Origin: Rhodococcus phenolicus
GTDB taxonomy: Bacteria; Actinomycetota; Actinomycetes; Mycobacteriales; Mycobacteriaceae
Direction of reading: 5' to 3'
Length of the DNA: 64,000 nucleotides
NCBI RefSeq assembly: GCF_001646785.1
Contig: NZ_LRRH01000061.1
Span: 1-64,000 of the forward strand
This document shows positions 54,075 to 61,637 of the stretch, piece by piece. Every line of letters begins with the position of its first letter. The first letter of the stretch is position 1. The notes beneath the pieces are model-generated. The model was given only the letters and a program-made list of their open reading frames with translations, was not told the DNA's origin and ran no database searches. Made by a program: the position numbers and the translations under genes.

Positions 54075-55338
54075 GAGGATCCTCCGGGTCCAGTCCGAGC
54101 AGCGGGAAGCTGGCACGTCGTGTGGCGATGATCGCGGAATCGATCCGGGTCAGGGCCCGGTCCATGGAGGCGACGCCGGTCTCCGGAGTTCCACCGGGGC
54201 CGTCCCACGTCAGATAGGACACATCGCCGCCCTCCCCCATCGTGCTCGGCAGGTCCACTCCGGGCGCCATCGTCGCGACGCGCTCGCGCCAGTCCTCGGG
54301 AACGGCGGTGGACGGATCGATCTCGCGGTCGAGTGCCGCGGCGATCAGGTGGGTCCAGGCGCGGGGCACGACGCGCACGAGCCCGTATCCACCGCCGCCG
54401 ACGGCGAGCCAGCGGCCCTCGCAGTACCGGTCCGCGAGGTCGCGCATCGCCAGGTACGACGCGCGTTGACCGTCGACGGTCAGCGACAGGTCCGCGAGCG
54501 GGTCCTCGCGGTGACTGTCCGCGCCGCACTGGCTGATCAGGATCTGCGGCCGGAACGCGGCGATCGCACCGGGGACGACGGCGTGGAATGCGCGCAGCCA
54601 CAGGGAATCCACCGTGCCGGGCAGTACCGGAATGTTGATGGCCGTGCCCTCGGCGGCGCCGGATCCGATCTCGCTGGACCATCCGGTGTTCGGCCACAGC
54701 GTGGCCGGATGCTGGTGGATGGACACGGTCAGGACCCGGGGGTCGCCGAGGAAGGCGTGCTGGACGCCGTCACCGTGGTGGGCGTCGACATCGATGTAGG
54801 CGATACGGTCGTAGCCCTGATCGAGCAGCCACGAGATGGCGATCGCGGCGTCGTTGTAGACGCAGAACCCGGCCGCCCAGTCGGCCATGGCGTGATGCAT
54901 GCCACCTCCGATGCTCACCGCGCGCCGCGCGCGGCCGGCGGCGATCTCCCGGGCAGCGGCGAGCGTGCCGCCCGCGAGGATCGCGCCGGCCTCGTGCATG
55001 TGCGGGAAGATCGGGTTGTCCTCGGTACCGAGCCCGTGCTCGGCATCGGGTTCGGCCTGCCCGGCGTCGGGCTGCGCCCCGGCCCGTTTGACCGCGTCGA
55101 CGTATCCCGCGGTGTGGATCCGCAGCAGGTCGGCATCGGTTGCGGCAGTGGGACGGACGGTTTCGACGCCGTCGAGCAGCCCGATGCTCCGGGACAGCGC
55201 CATCGTCAGATCGAGCCGGGTCGGGTTCATCGGATGGGTCGGTCCCCAGCGGTAGCCGAGATAGTCGGGACTCCACACCACGACGCGATCGCCGCGCAGA
55301 TGTGCCGAACTGCCGGTCGCGGCGGATGTGGTGCTCAT
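54067..55338 (-). CDS. acuC: AcuC, class I HDAC-like deacetylase
   Basis: 423 residues. The arginase-like deacetylase active site is complete: IGGGMHHAM (His148, His149), YIDVDAHHGDG (Asp185 and His187, zinc ligands), EDPL (Asp279, third ligand) and GGGGYG with catalytic Tyr318. Family members remove acetyl groups from lysine of acetyl-CoA synthetase and thereby switch it on. The overlapping acetyltransferase downstream would do the reverse. Divergent from ideR. Confidence 0.93.
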   Translation of the reverse strand: MSTTSAATGSSAHLRGDRVVVWSPDYLGYRWGPTHPMNPTRLDLTMALSRSIGLLDGVETVRPTAATDADLLRIHTAGYVDAVKRAGAQPDAGQAEPDAEHGLGTEDNPIFPHMHEAGAILAGGTLAAAREIAAGRARRAVSIGGGMHHAMADWAAGFCVYNDAAIAISWLLDQGYDRIAYIDVDAHHGDGVQHAFLGDPRVLTVSIHQHPATLWPNTGWSSEIGSGAAEGTAINIPVLPGTVDSLWLRAFHAVVPGAIAAFRPQILISQCGADSHREDPLADLSLTVDGQRASYLAMRDLADRYCEGRWLAVGGGGYGLVRVVPRAWTHLIAAALDREIDPSTAVPEDWRERVATMAPGVDLPSTMGEGGDVSYLTWDGPGGTPETGVASMDRALTRIDSAIIATRRASFPLLGLDPEDPRD

Positions 55339-55409
55339 GCCTGCAGACGCTACTGCGCGGCCCTTGTCGGCGCGAGCACCGCGCGCGCCCCCACCATACG
55401 TTTCGTCCG

Positions 55410-55415
55410 GCTAGA
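55410..55415 (+). promoter_or_regulatory. Candidate ideR -10 element
   Basis: TAGAAT at 55410-55415, 27 bases upstream of the ideR GTG, matches TANNNT. The -35 is not clear. I see no iron box of the TTAGGTTAG type. Confidence 0.45.
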
Positions 55416-55442
55416 ATCGGCCCCAGACGAAGGGGTGTGAGA

Positions 55443-56129
55443 GTGAAGGACCTGGTCGATACAACGGAGATGTATCTCCGGACGATCTACGACCTGGAGG
55501 AGGAAGGCGTCGTGCCCCTGCGGGCGCGCATCGCCGAACGCCTCGAGCAAAGCGGACCGACCGTCAGCCAGACCGTTGCGCGGATGGAGCGCGACGGTCT
55601 CCTGCGTGTCGCCGGCGACCGGCATCTGCAGTTGACCGAGAAGGGCCGCGATCTCGCGGTGTCGGTCATGCGCAAGCACCGGCTCGCCGAGCGGCTCCTC
55701 GTCGACGTGATCGGCCTGGACTGGGAGAATGTGCACGCCGAGGCGTGCCGCTGGGAACACGTCATGAGCGAAGAGGTCGAGCGCCGTCTGGTGGAGGTGC
55801 TCAACAACCCGACGACCTCCCCGTACGGCAACCCGATCCCGGGGCTGGCCCAGCTCGGGTTGAGCCGTCCAGCGCCGACGGACGAGAAGCTGGTGCGCCT
55901 GACCGAGATCCCCAGCGGCAAGCCGACCGCGGTGGTCGTGCGCCGCCTGGCCGAGTACGTACAGTCCGACCCCGACGTGATCGCGCGGCTGCGGGAGGCG
56001 GGAGTCGTTCCGGACGCGCGCGTTACAGTCGAGACGAAGCCCGGGTCGGTGATCATCAGCGTGGGTGGTCACGACGGCTTCGAACTGTCCGATGAAATGG
56101 CTCACGCCGTTCAGGTGAAGCAGGTCTGA
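55443..56129 (+). CDS. ideR: Iron-dependent repressor IdeR
   Basis: 228 residues, DtxR family. The helix-turn-helix covers about 24-52 (LRARIAERLEQSGPTVSQTVARMERDG region). All metal ligands are present: Met10, Cys102, Glu105 and His106 for site 2; His79, Glu83 and His98 for site 1. A C-terminal SH3-like domain (from about 150) completes the family pattern. With Fe2+ it represses siderophore genes and activates iron storage. GTG 55443 is fixed by the Met10 numbering. galE follows, as in Corynebacterium. Confidence 0.97.
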   Translation: MKDLVDTTEMYLRTIYDLEEEGVVPLRARIAERLEQSGPTVSQTVARMERDGLLRVAGDRHLQLTEKGRDLAVSVMRKHRLAERLLVDVIGLDWENVHAEACRWEHVMSEEVERRLVEVLNNPTTSPYGNPIPGLAQLGLSRPAPTDEKLVRLTEIPSGKPTAVVVRRLAEYVQSDPDVIARLREAGVVPDARVTVETKPGSVIISVGGHDGFELSDEMAHAVQVKQV

Positions 56130-56135
56130 CCGAGG

Positions 56136-56170
56136 TCCTCTTCGCCGGCGGTACGGGCCGGCGAAGAGGA
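56136..56170 (+). promoter_or_regulatory. Hairpin covering the galE ribosome-binding site
   Basis: TCCTCTTCGCCGGC (56136-56149) pairs exactly with GCCGGCGAAGAGGA (56157-56170). The GAGGA at the end of the right arm is part of the galE ribosome-binding site. It could act as a terminator after ideR or as a translational brake on galE. Confidence 0.65.
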
Positions 56171-56180
56171 GTCGACGATC

Positions 56181-57176
56181 GTGAAGCTTCTGGTGACCGG
56201 CGGTGCCGGATACGTGGGCAGCGTCTGCAGCACCGTTCTGCTCGAGCAGGGCCACGAGGTGGTGATCGTCGACGACCTGTCGACCGGCAACGCCGACGCG
56301 GTGCCCGCGGGCGCCGAGTTCGTCGAGGGCGACATCGCGAAGGTCGCCGACGACGTCCTGGGGGTCGGCGGGGATACGCCCCGGTTCGACGGCGTCCTGC
56401 ATTTCGGCGCGCAGTCGCTGGTCGGCGAGTCGGTCGAGGTACCCGAGAAGTACTGGCACGGCAACGTCGTCACCACGCTCGCCCTGCTCGAGGCCATCCG
56501 GCTCTCGGGAACGCCGCGCCTGGTGTTCTCGTCGACCGCCGCGACCTACGGTGAGCCCGAACAGGTTCCGATCACCGAGGACGCTCCGACCCGGCCCACC
56601 AACCCGTACGGCGCGTCCAAACTCGCCATCGACCATGCGATTTCGTCGTACGCCCGGGCACACGGACTGGCCGCGACGAGCCTGCGCTACTTCAATGTGG
56701 CCGGCGCCTACCATGGCGCGGGCGAAAACCGCGTCGTCGAAACCCATCTCATTCCGCTCGTGCTGCAGGTGGCACTGAAGCAGCGCGACCGCATGTCGGT
56801 GTTCGGCACCGACTGGCCCACCAAGGACGGCACCGCGGTCCGCGACTACATCCACGTCAAGGACCTCGCAGACGCGCACCTGCTGGCTCTGACCTCGGCG
56901 CGGCCGGGCACACACTCGATCTACAACCTCGGCAGCGGCGAGGGATTCACCGTCCGCGAGGTCATCTCGGCCTGCGAACGCGTCACCGGCCTGCCGATCC
57001 CCACGGTGGACGCGCCGCGCCGCGCCGGCGATCCGGCCGTCCTCATCGCGTCGAGCCGTCGTGCGATCGACGAACTCGGATGGCAGCCCGAGCACACCGA
57101 TCTCGACGAAATCGTCTCGGATGCATGGGATTACCTCCGCGATCTCGGCGACCGCTCGCACGCCGCGCGACGCTGA
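56181..57176 (+). CDS. galE: UDP-glucose 4-epimerase
   Basis: 331 residues, extended SDR. NAD motif GGAGYVGS at 7-14, catalytic Ser118 in FSSTAATYG, and Tyr143/Lys147 in [13 protein letters not shown] and the C-terminal [12 protein letters not shown] are typical of GalE. It interconverts UDP-glucose and UDP-galactose, the latter a source of galactofuranose for arabinogalactan. GTG 56181 follows GAGGAG, which is buried in a hairpin. It converges on DUF4192 with one base between stops. Confidence 0.95.
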   Translation: MKLLVTGGAGYVGSVCSTVLLEQGHEVVIVDDLSTGNADAVPAGAEFVEGDIAKVADDVLGVGGDTPRFDGVLHFGAQSLVGESVEVPEKYWHGNVVTTLALLEAIRLSGTPRLVFSSTAATYGEPEQVPITEDAPTRPTNPYGASKLAIDHAISSYARAHGLAATSLRYFNVAGAYHGAGENRVVETHLIPLVLQVALKQRDRMSVFGTDWPTKDGTAVRDYIHVKDLADAHLLALTSARPGTHSIYNLGSGEGFTVREVISACERVTGLPIPTVDAPRRAGDPAVLIASSRRAIDELGWQPEHTDLDEIVSDAWDYLRDLGDRSHAARR

Positions 57177-57177
57177 G

Positions 57178-58314
57178 TCAGACGACGGGATCCGGTGGCG
57201 GCAGCGGAACACCGAGCCGCGCCGCGATCTCGTATCCGGTGTCGGCGAGGCCGCGCACGGTGTGCGGGCGCAGTCCCGCCTGCAGCGCCTGATCGAGCAG
57301 GTCCGCGAGCCGATGTCGCGGGTTCGACTCGAGAGCCACGCCGAGCGCGACCCCGGCGAACGGCCCGTCGCCGCGGACGTATGCTCCGAACCCGACGAGG
57401 GCGGCCGCCTCGGCACGCTCGGGATCGGGCAGGGTCCGCGTCAGTGTGATCCACAACCGTTCGGCCGCATCCGCGTACGGGCCGGCGGCGAGCGCCAGCA
57501 GTGCATCGCGGACCGTCGGGTTCGACAGCAGCACGGCGAGCTCCGCCGATTCCGGGGCGAGCAGCTCGATCCCGTTGTCGAGATCGGCGATCCGGTCGAG
57601 GACCGATTCGAGTTCCAGCCGGTCCGCGTGATCCCGGCCTCCGGCACGCACCGCAAGTTCGTAGGCCAGGTCGCGGGAATCGACGGCGTCGTCGATATAC
57701 CCGGCGACGCGACTGCGCACCGGCATCGACAGCGGCTCGAGCACCCCCGCGAGTTCGGTGCGTGATCGCCGGATGAGGCCACCTTCGTAGACGCGGGCGG
57801 CGGCGACCGGTGATGCGTTCGGATCCGGCACCGTCCCGCGGCTCGCGTCGTCGCACGCGGAGTCGCCGCACAACGTGAACCATTCCCGTCCGGTGTCGAT
57901 CTCCGGCACCGCGTGCACCCCGGCGACGTCGACACCGTGGCGGGCGAGTTCCTCGACCAGGTCGTCGACGATCCGGCGGGCCGCGCCCACCGCCGGCCCG
58001 CCCGGACGTTCGAGTCCGGCATCGACCAGGACGACGAGAACCGCGTCGGCGCCGTCCCGCGCGCAGACGGTGCCGAATCGGGTGAACGCGGCGCCCATCA
58101 CGTCGGGAACCGGGTCGCCGACGTCCGGCAGCAGCAGGTCGTGTCTCATGACGGCGCCGATCGTGGCGCTGCCCGGGGTGTCGTGGGACGGGGTCAGGCT
58201 CACGACGATCAACGAGCGGGTCGGGGTGAAGCCGAGCAGCGCGGGGACGGCGGCGATCAGTTCGCCGGGTTCGGTCAGCCGCAGGGGCCGGGAGGACGAA
58301 GCGAATGTGGTCAT
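57178..58314 (-). CDS. DUF4192 family protein
   Basis: 378 residues. The family opens with LRLTEPGELIAAVPALLGFTPTRSLIVVSL and has a paired REWFTLCGDSAC segment; the C-terminal half is helical and Ala-rich. No signal peptide and no known catalytic residues. Common beside galE-type genes in actinobacteria; function unknown. ATG 58314 gives the normal start. Confidence 0.85.
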   Translation of the reverse strand: MTTFASSSRPLRLTEPGELIAAVPALLGFTPTRSLIVVSLTPSHDTPGSATIGAVMRHDLLLPDVGDPVPDVMGAAFTRFGTVCARDGADAVLVVLVDAGLERPGGPAVGAARRIVDDLVEELARHGVDVAGVHAVPEIDTGREWFTLCGDSACDDASRGTVPDPNASPVAAARVYEGGLIRRSRTELAGVLEPLSMPVRSRVAGYIDDAVDSRDLAYELAVRAGGRDHADRLELESVLDRIADLDNGIELLAPESAELAVLLSNPTVRDALLALAAGPYADAAERLWITLTRTLPDPERAEAAALVGFGAYVRGDGPFAGVALGVALESNPRHRLADLLDQALQAGLRPHTVRGLADTGYEIAARLGVPLPPPDPVV

Positions 58315-58486
58315 GCGCCGACCTTCCCCGATGCGCACCGTGTCCGAGCGGCCCGAGGACCGGATTCGCCGAATCTGGGGATGGATCGGGCGCCTGTGGA
58401 CAACGCTCGTCGCACCGAGGTTCCCCGGAGGCGGGCGCGCCCGGGTTGTCGGACCCGGCCGATAGTGTTCCGCGGCCCGCTACCGG

Positions 58487-59245
58487 TCACCCCGCGAGGA
58501 CCCGGGCGACCGCGGCGTCGTAGACGGTTCCGAGGTTGTCCAGATCCGGGTCGCCGTCCCCGAACGACATGTAGGTGACGAGCACGCGGAGATCGCCGAC
58601 CTGTGCGATGCGGGTCCGCATCGACTGCGTGACCGCGTCCCCGCCCTCCCCGGACCGCACCGTGCGGGACAGTTCGAGGGTGTCGACACCCGGCGTCGGA
58701 GCAGGCGGCGCCGATTCCGGAACCGTCGTCACCGTCGCGGTGGCGCCGCGATGGGTGGTCTCGACGCTCGGGCAGTCCGCGAGGCGGGTTCGCAGATCCC
58801 CGAGCGCGGCCGCCCCGGCGACGAGTTCGACGGTGATGGTGGCCCGGCGGCCGTTGTCGGTGCCCACTGCCATCGCGGTTCCGTCCGGCCCGTAGTCCTG
58901 CGCCGGGGGCAGGCACCCCGCCGGGTCGACCTTCGCACCGACCGGGATGCCGGTCAGATCGGGCGCGGCCTGGGCGACCGCCTGCGGCGGCAGCACGACC
59001 GCCGCGTACGGCTCGGGGAAGTTCTCGGCCGGCAACAGGAGCTCCGCGAGCGGCCGCGTCGGCGTGGCCACCGGTCCGGTCGCGGCGAGACCGTCGACCG
59101 TCGGCCCCTGCGGGACGGGCGTCCCGGGGACCGAGGTCGCGCACGCGGTGACGACGAGAAACGCCGGCAGCGTCGACACCACTGCCGCGCGGGCTCCCCG
59201 GAACCGGTCCCGCGAGTGGGGTTCTCGACGATCGTGCGCTACCAC
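58487..59245 (-). CDS. Unrecognised secreted lipoprotein
   Basis: 252 residues from GTG 59245, with GGAGG upstream. A basic N-terminus and short hydrophobic run (21-34) end in the lipobox VVTAC (Cys35). The mature part begins with a Pro/Thr-rich linker, then a compact domain with paired Cys (LPPA- and DCPS- regions) and a VTVELVAGAAALGDL strand. It recalls the small extracellular sensor-type lipoproteins of mycobacteria. No function can be given. Divergent from the PAC2 gene. Confidence 0.8.
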   Translation of the reverse strand: MVAHDRREPHSRDRFRGARAAVVSTLPAFLVVTACATSVPGTPVPQGPTVDGLAATGPVATPTRPLAELLLPAENFPEPYAAVVLPPQAVAQAAPDLTGIPVGAKVDPAGCLPPAQDYGPDGTAMAVGTDNGRRATITVELVAGAAALGDLRTRLADCPSVETTHRGATATVTTVPESAPPAPTPGVDTLELSRTVRSGEGGDAVTQSMRTRIAQVGDLRVLVTYMSFGDGDPDLDNLGTVYDAAVARVLAG

Positions 59246-59383
59246 TGGGACCTCCGACGTTCGACGACCCGGTCCCGTGCCCGGGCATGAGCCGTTCACC
59301 GGTTCAACTAGACTTGTTGTCCACCATGCCACGTCGCGTCCCTCGGGGTACCGCGGCTGGTTCAGACGATCGGAGTGGTTTGC

Positions 59384-60325
59384 ATGGACGAGCAGTCCCG
59401 CATGTACGAGCTGGAGTTCCCCGCTCCGCGCCTGACGTCGCCGGACGGTCAGGGGCCTGTGCTCGTGCACGGACTGGAAGGGTTCGCCGACGCCGGGCAT
59501 GCGGTGCGGCTGGCGACGACGCACCTGCGGGAGAGCCTGGAGACCGAACTGGTCGCCTCGTTCTCCGTCGACGAGCTGATCGACTACCGGTCCCGGCGGC
59601 CGCTGATGACGTTCAAGTCCGATCACTTCTCCGACTACGCCGCGCCCGAGCTGAATCTGTACGCGATCGTCGACGCGGACGGAACGCCGTTCCTGCTGCT
59701 CGCGGGGGTGGAACCGGACCTCAAATGGGAGCGGTTCATCACCGCGGTGCGGTTGCTGGCCGAGCAGTTCGGGGTGCGGCGCACCGTCGGGATCAACGCG
59801 ATTCCGATGGCGATCCCGCACACCCGCCCGCTGGGGGTCACGGCCCATTCGACGAACAAGGACCTGATCACCGATCACCATCGCTGGTCCGGCGAACTGC
59901 AGGTTCCGGCCGGTGCGTCGTCGCTGCTCGAGCTGCGTATGGCCCAGCACGGTCACGAAGCGGTCGGGTTCTCGGTGCACGTTCCCCACTACCTCGCGCA
60001 GACGGACTATCCGGCCGCCGCCGAGACACTCCTCGAGCAGGTCGCGGAGGTCTCGGATCTGAAGCTGCCGCTGGATGCGCTCGGCGAGGCCGCAGCGCGG
60101 GTGCGCGAGCAGGTCGACGAGCACATCGGCGACAACGAGGAGGTGCAGACCGTGGTCCGCGCCCTCGAACGGCAGTACGACAGCTACGTGGCCGCGCAGG
60201 AGCAGCAGGCCTCCCCGCTGCCCGCCGACGAGAGCCTGCCGACCGGCGACGAACTGGGCGCGGAGTTCGAGCGGTTCCTAGCCGAGTACGAGCGTCGCGA
60301 CGACGATCCGGGCACGGCGCCGTAG
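59384..60325 (+). CDS. PAC2 family protein
   Basis: 313 residues. The PAC2 fold (proteasome-assembly-chaperone-like) shows GPVLVHGLEGFADAGHAVRLA near the start, a LIDYRSRRPLMTF segment and GINAIPMAIPHTRP in the middle. Its C-terminal tail is acidic. M. tuberculosis Rv2714 is the likely orthologue, of known structure but unproven function. ATG 59384 follows GGAG by nine bases. A short hairpin comes after. Confidence 0.9.
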   Translation: MDEQSRMYELEFPAPRLTSPDGQGPVLVHGLEGFADAGHAVRLATTHLRESLETELVASFSVDELIDYRSRRPLMTFKSDHFSDYAAPELNLYAIVDADGTPFLLLAGVEPDLKWERFITAVRLLAEQFGVRRTVGINAIPMAIPHTRPLGVTAHSTNKDLITDHHRWSGELQVPAGASSLLELRMAQHGHEAVGFSVHVPHYLAQTDYPAAAETLLEQVAEVSDLKLPLDALGEAAARVREQVDEHIGDNEEVQTVVRALERQYDSYVAAQEQQASPLPADESLPTGDELGAEFERFLAEYERRDDDPGTAP

Positions 60326-60341
60326 GTCAAGTTACGGTCCG

Positions 60342-60361
60342 GCCGCAGCCCCACCTGCGGC
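60342..60361 (+). terminator. Short hairpin after the PAC2 gene
   Basis: GCCGCAG (60342-60348) pairs with CTGCGGC (60355-60361), followed by GATTAC. It is too short to be sure. Confidence 0.4.
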
Positions 60362-60388
60362 GATTACCCAACGGTTACTCTGCCGTTA

Positions 60389-60417
60389 CTCTTCGTGTTG
60401 TGTGGCCCACATACAGT
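60389..60417 (+). promoter_or_regulatory. Possible promoter region of the hydrolase gene
   Basis: TACAGT (60412-60417) could be a -10 element for the gene at 60530. A perfect 11-base palindrome TGTGG-C-CCACA (60401-60411) sits just upstream, and the repeat GTTACTCT occurs twice (near 60373 and 60384). A regulator site is possible. Confidence 0.35.
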
Positions 60418-60529
60418 CGGTACGCTCAGCGAAGCATGCAACAGCGGTCCAGCGGGTAAGCACACACCGGCCGGCCTTCCGGCGGTCCCCCGGGACCTCG
60501 GATTCTTGCGACGTCGTCAGGAGACGTTC

Positions 60530-61567
60530 ATGGGTACAGCGCGCACACGGAAACTCCGCCCGGTTCCCGACTCGGAACCGCGCATGGTGTTCCGCACGAT
60601 CCACGGGTACCGCCGCGCCTTCCGGCTCGCCGGCAGCGGTCCCGCACTGCTGCTGATCCACGGCATCGGCGACAACTCGTCGACGTGGCAGGAGATCATC
60701 CCGCATCTCGCGCAGAACTACACCGTGATCGCTCCTGACCTGCTCGGCCACGGCCGTTCCGACAAGCCGCGCGCCGACTATTCGGTCGCCGCGTACGCCA
60801 ACGGCATGCGCGATCTGCTGTCCGTCCTGAACATCGACAAGGTCACCGTGATCGGGCATTCCCTCGGCGGCGGTGTCGCGATGCAGTTCACCTACCAGTT
60901 CCCGCACCTCGTCGACCGGCTCATCCTCGTCTCCGCCGGCGGCGTCACCAAGGACGTGCACCCGGTGTTGCGCCTGGCGTCGATGCCGGTGTTCAGCGAA
61001 GTACTCAAGCTGCTGCGACTGCCCGGTGCGATGCCCGCGATCCGGCTCACCGGCAGCCTGCTGAACAAGCTCCACGGCACCCCGCTGCGCCCTGGCGCTC
61101 TCCTGCACGACACGTCCGACCTGGTCCGGGTGCTCGGTGAACTCCCCGATCCCACCGCCTACGAGGCGTACCTGCGCACGCTGCGCGCGGTCGTCGACTG
61201 GCGCGGGCAGGTCGTGACCATGCTCGACCGATGTTATCTGACCGAGAACCTGCCGGTGCAGCTCATCTGGGGCGACCACGATTCCGTCATCCCCGTCGGA
61301 CACGGCTATCTCGCGCACTCGGCGATGCCCGGTTCGCGACTCGACGTCTTCCGCGGAGCCGGACACTTCCCGTTCCGGGACGATCCGATCCGCTTCCTGC
61401 GGGTCGTCGAGGAATTCCTCGGCACGACTCCTCCGCTCGAGTTCGACGCCGACCGATGGCGGCAGTTGCTCATCGCCGGAGTCAGCGAAAGCCAGATCAG
61501 CGGCGGGCCCGCCACCCGCATGGCCGTCCTCGACGCGATGGGTGCCGACGAGCGCAGCGCCACCTGA
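60530..61567 (+). CDS. Alpha/beta-hydrolase
   Basis: 345 residues. Fully formed active site: LLLIHGIGDNSSTW (oxyanion hole), GHSLGGGVAMQF (nucleophile Ser), WGDHDSVIPV (Asp), and GAGHFPFRDDP (His). The pattern is close to meta-cleavage-product hydrolases and haloperoxidase-like hydrolases. M. tuberculosis Rv2715 is the likely orthologue by order. Substrate unknown. ATG 60530 follows AGGAG by six bases. Confidence 0.9.
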   Translation: MGTARTRKLRPVPDSEPRMVFRTIHGYRRAFRLAGSGPALLLIHGIGDNSSTWQEIIPHLAQNYTVIAPDLLGHGRSDKPRADYSVAAYANGMRDLLSVLNIDKVTVIGHSLGGGVAMQFTYQFPHLVDRLILVSAGGVTKDVHPVLRLASMPVFSEVLKLLRLPGAMPAIRLTGSLLNKLHGTPLRPGALLHDTSDLVRVLGELPDPTAYEAYLRTLRAVVDWRGQVVTMLDRCYLTENLPVQLIWGDHDSVIPVGHGYLAHSAMPGSRLDVFRGAGHFPFRDDPIRFLRVVEEFLGTTPPLEFDADRWRQLLIAGVSESQISGGPATRMAVLDAMGADERSAT

Positions 61568-61637
61568 TTCCCCTGCGACGCCCGGGCGGACGTGGACCGT
61601 GGCTCGGGTGGGTGCGGGAGCCGACTAGCCTGTAACG

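Noticed and set aside
51273-54131. 952-codon plus-strand frame opposite the Pat-type gene
   Set aside because: Shadow of the GNAT/synthetase gene; no family features.
55339-55442. Iron box in the ideR promoter
   Set aside because: No TTAGGTTAG-type inverted repeat can be found between acuC and ideR.
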